From Viscum album (taxonomy: Eukaryota; Streptophyta; Magnoliopsida; Santalales; Viscaceae), in NCBI GenBank assembly GCA_963277665.1, contig OY728128.1:1868630988-1868694987 (forward strand): a DNA stretch of 64,000 nt. Reading direction: 5' to 3'. Below, one piece after another: positions 62,241 through 64,000 of the stretch; the stretch's first letter is position 1, and each line of letters opens with the position of its first letter. The translations under genes were made by a program, and so were the position numbers. The notes below the pieces were generated by a model. The model did not search any database and had not been told where the DNA came from. It was given only the letters and a program-made list of their open reading frames with translations.

Positions 62241-64000
62241 TAGATGGGAGCAGATTGGATTACGGCATTGATGAGAGTCTCTTTGCCTGCTTTTGAAATT
62301 ATTTTAGGGGTCCAGCCTTGGATTTTAGCCTCAATCCTGTCCATGATGGATGCGAATATTTCTTTTTTAGACAGGCCAATCACGGTGGGGATCTTGAGAT
62401 ACTTCTAATGTTTAACAACCATATGGATGCCAGCTGAAGTGCAAAGTTCATTCCTCTTAGACAAAGGCACCCCTGCACTAAAGGAAATTTCAGATTTACC
62501 AAGATTGATTGTTTGGCCAGACGCCCTCTCATACTGGCGGATCGCCTGGAAGATCACCCAGCATTCATTAATGGTTGCTCTAGAAAAAAGGAGGCAGTCG
62601 TCAGCGAAGAAGAGATGCGACACTAGAGGGATAACTCGACAAACTTTTTCCCCATGAATAGACTTAGAAGAAGCAGCCCTAGAAATAAGATTAGAAAACA
62701 CGTCAGCCACCAGGATGAAGAGGAAGGGGGATAGAGGGTCACCCTTTCAAAGGCCTCGAGAAGGGGTGAAAACTCTGGTAATCTCCCCATTGACCTTGAT
62801 TTTAAACAAGACAATCGAGACGCAGTCCATGGCCATGTCTATCCATTTAGTGAAAAAACCCATCTTCTGCAAAACGGCTCTCAGGAAGTTCCATTCAACT
62901 CTATTGTAGGCCTTTGACATATCCAATTTATAGTCCATGGTTCCTCTCTTTGCCATGGAGCGTGATTTCATAGAGTGGAACACTTCATGGGCCACAATCG
63001 CATTATCAGTGATCAGTATGTTGGCCACGAAGGTGCTCTGATTTTCAAAGATAATATCTGGTAGCCAAGGTCGCAGCCGATTGAAAAGGATCTTTGAGAA
63101 GATCTAGTAAGTGACATTACAAAGGATGATAGGTCAAAATTCATGGATCGCCATAGGTTTCTTGATTTTGGGGACTAAGATGAGGAAATTTTCATTGATG
63201 GCCACAATTCTGGTGTTTCCAGCCCAGATATTTTTAATCAAATTGCATATTTCAAGACCAATGATGTGCCAGTATTGCTTAAAAAAGAGGGCATAGAACC
63301 CATCGGGTCTTGGAGCCTTGGTGGGATGAAGATGTTTCAAAGCCAGGCATATCTCATCATCTGTCACCTCTTTGGAGAGCTTCCTATTGATCTCATATGT
63401 GATTATAGGTCTGATACATTCTTCTACCTCAACAGACATGAAAGGGGTTCCTACAGAGAAGATGTTCTGGTAAAATCCAGTCAAGGCCTCGTGGATACCA
63501 TTGGTGTCAGAAAATTTTCTTCCATCAGGATGTGATAAGCAGGTAATAGAGTTTTTCTGCCACCTGGCGGAAGCTTTCTGATGAAAATATTGGGTGTTAG
63601 CTTCCCCTTCTTTGATATGGTTGTCCCGCGCGCGTATAGCCCAGAAACTTTCCTTGATATGTAAGGCCGTGTCCATCTCTCTTTGTATGGATCCAATCTT
63701 AGAGAGATTGCAATTGGATGTGGGTTGTTTGAGGAGAAAGTTCAGTCTCTTTTCAAGGTCACTGCAATACTGGTCAGGGTGTCGGAATTTCTTACAGCTC
63801 CACGACCTCAGATTGGATGTGACCTATTGGAGGTTGAGGCAAACATCCTCGTGAGTACATTTCCAGCTTGATCGGATCACCTCTTCACATTCCTGATCTT
63901 TTGACCAGAAGCTCTCAAATCTGAAGGGTCTGGAAAAAGGTCTAGTATGTTCGCCACGGGTACAGTCAATGAGGATTGGACAGTGGTCTGAGCAGTTGAG
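62241..64000 (-). pseudogene. LINE ORF2: endonuclease end and reverse transcriptase
   Basis: In transcript order: CSDHCPILID near 63985-63955 (the SDH motif ending the AP-type endonuclease); KEGEANTQYFHQKASARW; PTKAPRPDGFYALFFKQYW; YKLDMSKAYNRVEW (RT motif A); GDPLSPFLFILVADVFS; the active site LFFADDCLLFS (FADD codons 62608-62597); then GQTINLGKSEISFSAGV. From 63676 to 62405 all of this is in one frame, interrupted only by stops: one after HEF at 63134, one shortly after it (CNVTY-stop), one at 62747 (GL-stop-KGDP, where an Arg is expected) and one at the 62405 end. There is no frameshift in this arm, so the copy is less decayed than its surroundings. Catalytic Asp residues are kept. Confidence 0.93.

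Larger units (their letters stand above)
62236..64000 (-). mobile_element. L1-type LINE, 5' arm (runs off the window)
   Basis: Other part of the LINE interrupted by the composite. It carries the end of the endonuclease domain and the RT domain of ORF2. The reading GKETLINAVIQSAPIYF ends at the insertion and continues as MSLFKLQ in the arm at 43438-45111. Confidence 0.93.

Overview
The window looks like nuclear DNA of a flowering plant (species not identifiable) made almost entirely of retrotransposons. Evidence: Ty3/gypsy-type integrase, reverse transcriptase (RT) and protease relics, primer-binding sites (PBS) matching the 3' end of plant initiator tRNA-Met, and L1-type LINEs carrying the plant-style zf-RVT plus RNase H tail. 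Base composition is very AT-rich except for the LINE segments. I found no host protein-coding gene, rRNA, functional tRNA or CRISPR.

Layout. (1) 1-17.7 kb: a decayed minus-strand array of one LTR family, LTR-a / internal-a / LTR-b / internal-b / LTR-c, with Ty3/gypsy pol relics in internal-b. (2) 17.7-24.8 kb: AT-rich sequence with an (AT)n microsatellite and a GC-richer LINE 3' fragment at 21.6-22.8 kb. (3) 24.8-43.4 kb: two decayed plus-strand Ty3/gypsy elements; element C (27.1 to about 36.3 kb) appears nested in the leader of element D (24.8-43.4 kb). (4) 43.4-64.0 kb: a minus-strand L1-type LINE whose poly(A) end sits in the 3' LTR of D and which runs off the right edge. (5) 45,112-62,235: a 17.1-kb LTR-sharing composite inserted in that LINE.

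The composite is the most notable object. Three LTRs of about 4.2 kb alternate with two internal regions of about 2.25 kb (LTR-int-LTR-int-LTR, minus strand). Each internal region has a PBS, a polypurine tract (PPT), a short Gag-like ORF with three zinc knuckles (intact in one copy, nonsense-broken in the other) and a 137-bp tRNA-like SINE, but no pol. The whole composite is bounded by one 5-bp target duplication, TAAAG, and removing it with one TAAAG restores the LINE reading frame across the junction. It is thus a gag-only, non-autonomous, very-long-LTR element in tandem form. The old array at 1-17.7 kb belongs to the same LTR family and includes a pol-bearing internal region, so it is a relic of the likely autonomous partner lineage.

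Each young LTR contains three regularly spaced (195 and 185 bp) hairpins with a shared loop core ending in CGTACGTACGCA; two counterparts with different but still pairing arms survive in the old LTR-c.

Relative age by nesting: D first, then C inside D, then the LINE into the LTR of D, then the composite into the LINE.
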